The position numbers and the translations under genes were made by a program. DNA of 5,323 nt from assembly GCA_028715665.1 (NCBI GenBank), contig JAQURI010000104.1, positions 1 through 5,323 of the forward strand, in the 5' to 3' direction. This DNA is from Candidatus Ratteibacteria bacterium (GTDB taxonomy: Bacteria > CAIJMQ01). How positions within the stretch are numbered: position 1 is the stretch's first letter; each line of letters begins with the position of its first letter. Below, one piece after another: positions 4,721-5,323 of this stretch. The notes under the pieces were generated by a model. That model worked only from the letters and a program-made list of their open reading frames with translations. It made no database searches and was not told the origin of the DNA.

Positions 4721-5323
4721 ATGCAGACAATTGAAAACATATACAAGAATAAAAAACTGTCCGCTAATATTTCTTTATCGGTTGCCACTATCGTCGTTTT
4801 GTTTCTTCTTATAGAATTAACATTTTTTTGCCTTAACAATTTTAGCGCAGATAGAACCGAAACAATCGAGAAATATTGCGTTAACGATCCTATAACGGGT
4901 TACAAGCCACAACCCGATTCCAGCAAACATGTTATCAAAAGATATAAAAGCGGTAAGATAATTTATGATGTAACTTACACTACGGATGGTTACGGCAGGC
5001 GAATTACTAAACAGAAGAGTAAAGCGGATTCTTATGTAATTTATTTTGGCGATTCCTTGATTTTTGGAGAAGGATTGGACGACGAGGAAACCTTGCCGTA
5101 TTATTTTTCAACACTAACAAAGAGTTCGGTTTATAATTATGGTTGTTCGGGTTATGGTCCTAATATGATGTTGGCGCAGTTATCAGAGAAAGACCTTAGT
5201 AGCGAAATAAAAGAAAAAAAGGGAATTGCCGTTTATCTTTTTATAGATAACCACATTAGGAGGGCTATAGGGGACATATATATTGATGATAGAGCACCTT
5301 TCTTTTGTTTGAACAAAAAAGAT
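4721..5323 (+). CDS. Membrane-anchored SGNH/GDSL-type hydrolase-like protein (partial, C-terminus beyond window)
   Basis: The 201 visible codons start at ATG 4721, preceded 9 bases upstream by a G6 tract (4706-4711) acting as ribosome binding site, and stay open to the window edge. A single hydrophobic segment at about 15-38 follows a lysine-containing N-terminus, indicating a membrane anchor with the rest probably outside the cytoplasm. NDPITGYKPQPDS (about 55-67) and TTDGYGRR (about 87-94) are typical of the region before the catalytic domain in bacterial SGNH proteins. The catalytic domain begins with VIYFGDSLIFGEGL (106-119), where S112 of GDSL is the expected nucleophile. Next comes block II VYNYGCSGYGPN (137-148), with the oxyanion Gly. 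FIDNHIRR at 174-181 could be the block III area. The catalytic His/Asp near the C-terminus is not visible. Such proteins are mostly esterases or acyltransferases acting on envelope or exported polysaccharides; the substrate here is unknown. The gene diverges from the amidase. Confidence 0.82.
   Translation, partial: MQTIENIYKNKKLSANISLSVATIVVLFLLIELTFFCLNNFSADRTETIEKYCVNDPITGYKPQPDSSKHVIKRYKSGKIIYDVTYTTDGYGRRITKQKSKADSYVIYFGDSLIFGEGLDDEETLPYYFSTLTKSSVYNYGCSGYGPNMMLAQLSEKDLSSEIKEKKGIAVYLFIDNHIRRAIGDIYIDDRAPFFCLNKKD

Noticed and set aside
1..5323. CRISPR array, insertion sequence, tRNA or rRNA, phage or defence genes
   Set aside because: No regularly spaced repeats, transposase motifs, cloverleaf sequences or recognisable defence domains were seen on either strand.

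Overview
This is an AT-rich bacterial chromosomal segment around dnaA. Four genes lie head to tail on the minus strand: a periplasmic N-acetylmuramoyl-L-alanine amidase (AMIN plus Amidase_3), glutamate racemase (murI), dnaA, and the start of dnaN. A fifth gene, on the plus strand at the right edge, diverges from the amidase. It encodes a membrane-anchored SGNH/GDSL-type protein and runs off the window. The exported AMIN-domain amidase suggests a Gram-negative-type envelope. The proteins do not let me name a phylum. The three intact genes with visible ends stop at TAA or TAG and use the standard code.

Right to left: the partial SGNH gene starts at 4721. A 223-base divergent intergenic region (4498-4720) holds a plausible amidase promoter overlapped by a long AT-rich inverted repeat. 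The amidase (3394-4497) is followed 8 bases later by murI (2579-3385), so these two probably form an operon for cell-wall work: one cleaves peptide stems from glycan during division, the other supplies D-glutamate for new stems. A 383-base gap (2196-2578) follows. It carries a weak terminator-like hairpin behind murI, a candidate dnaA promoter, DnaA boxes, and a terminator-like hairpin facing the other way. dnaA (849-2195) is complete. The 209-base dnaA-dnaN spacer (640-848) is extremely AT-rich, with several DnaA-box-like 9-mers, and is the best candidate for part of oriC.

The oddest observation is in dnaN. A clean beta-clamp N-terminus (171 codons) is interrupted by an in-frame TGA exactly at the conserved ATDGHRL motif. 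The same frame then continues, still recognisable as beta clamp, to the left edge. Because dnaN is essential and conservation drops abruptly only over the first ~140 bases, sequencing or assembly error near a contig end is the leading explanation. A real pseudogene with an intact copy elsewhere remains possible. I found no clear undescribed system; apart from dnaN, the points of interest are regulatory and organisational.
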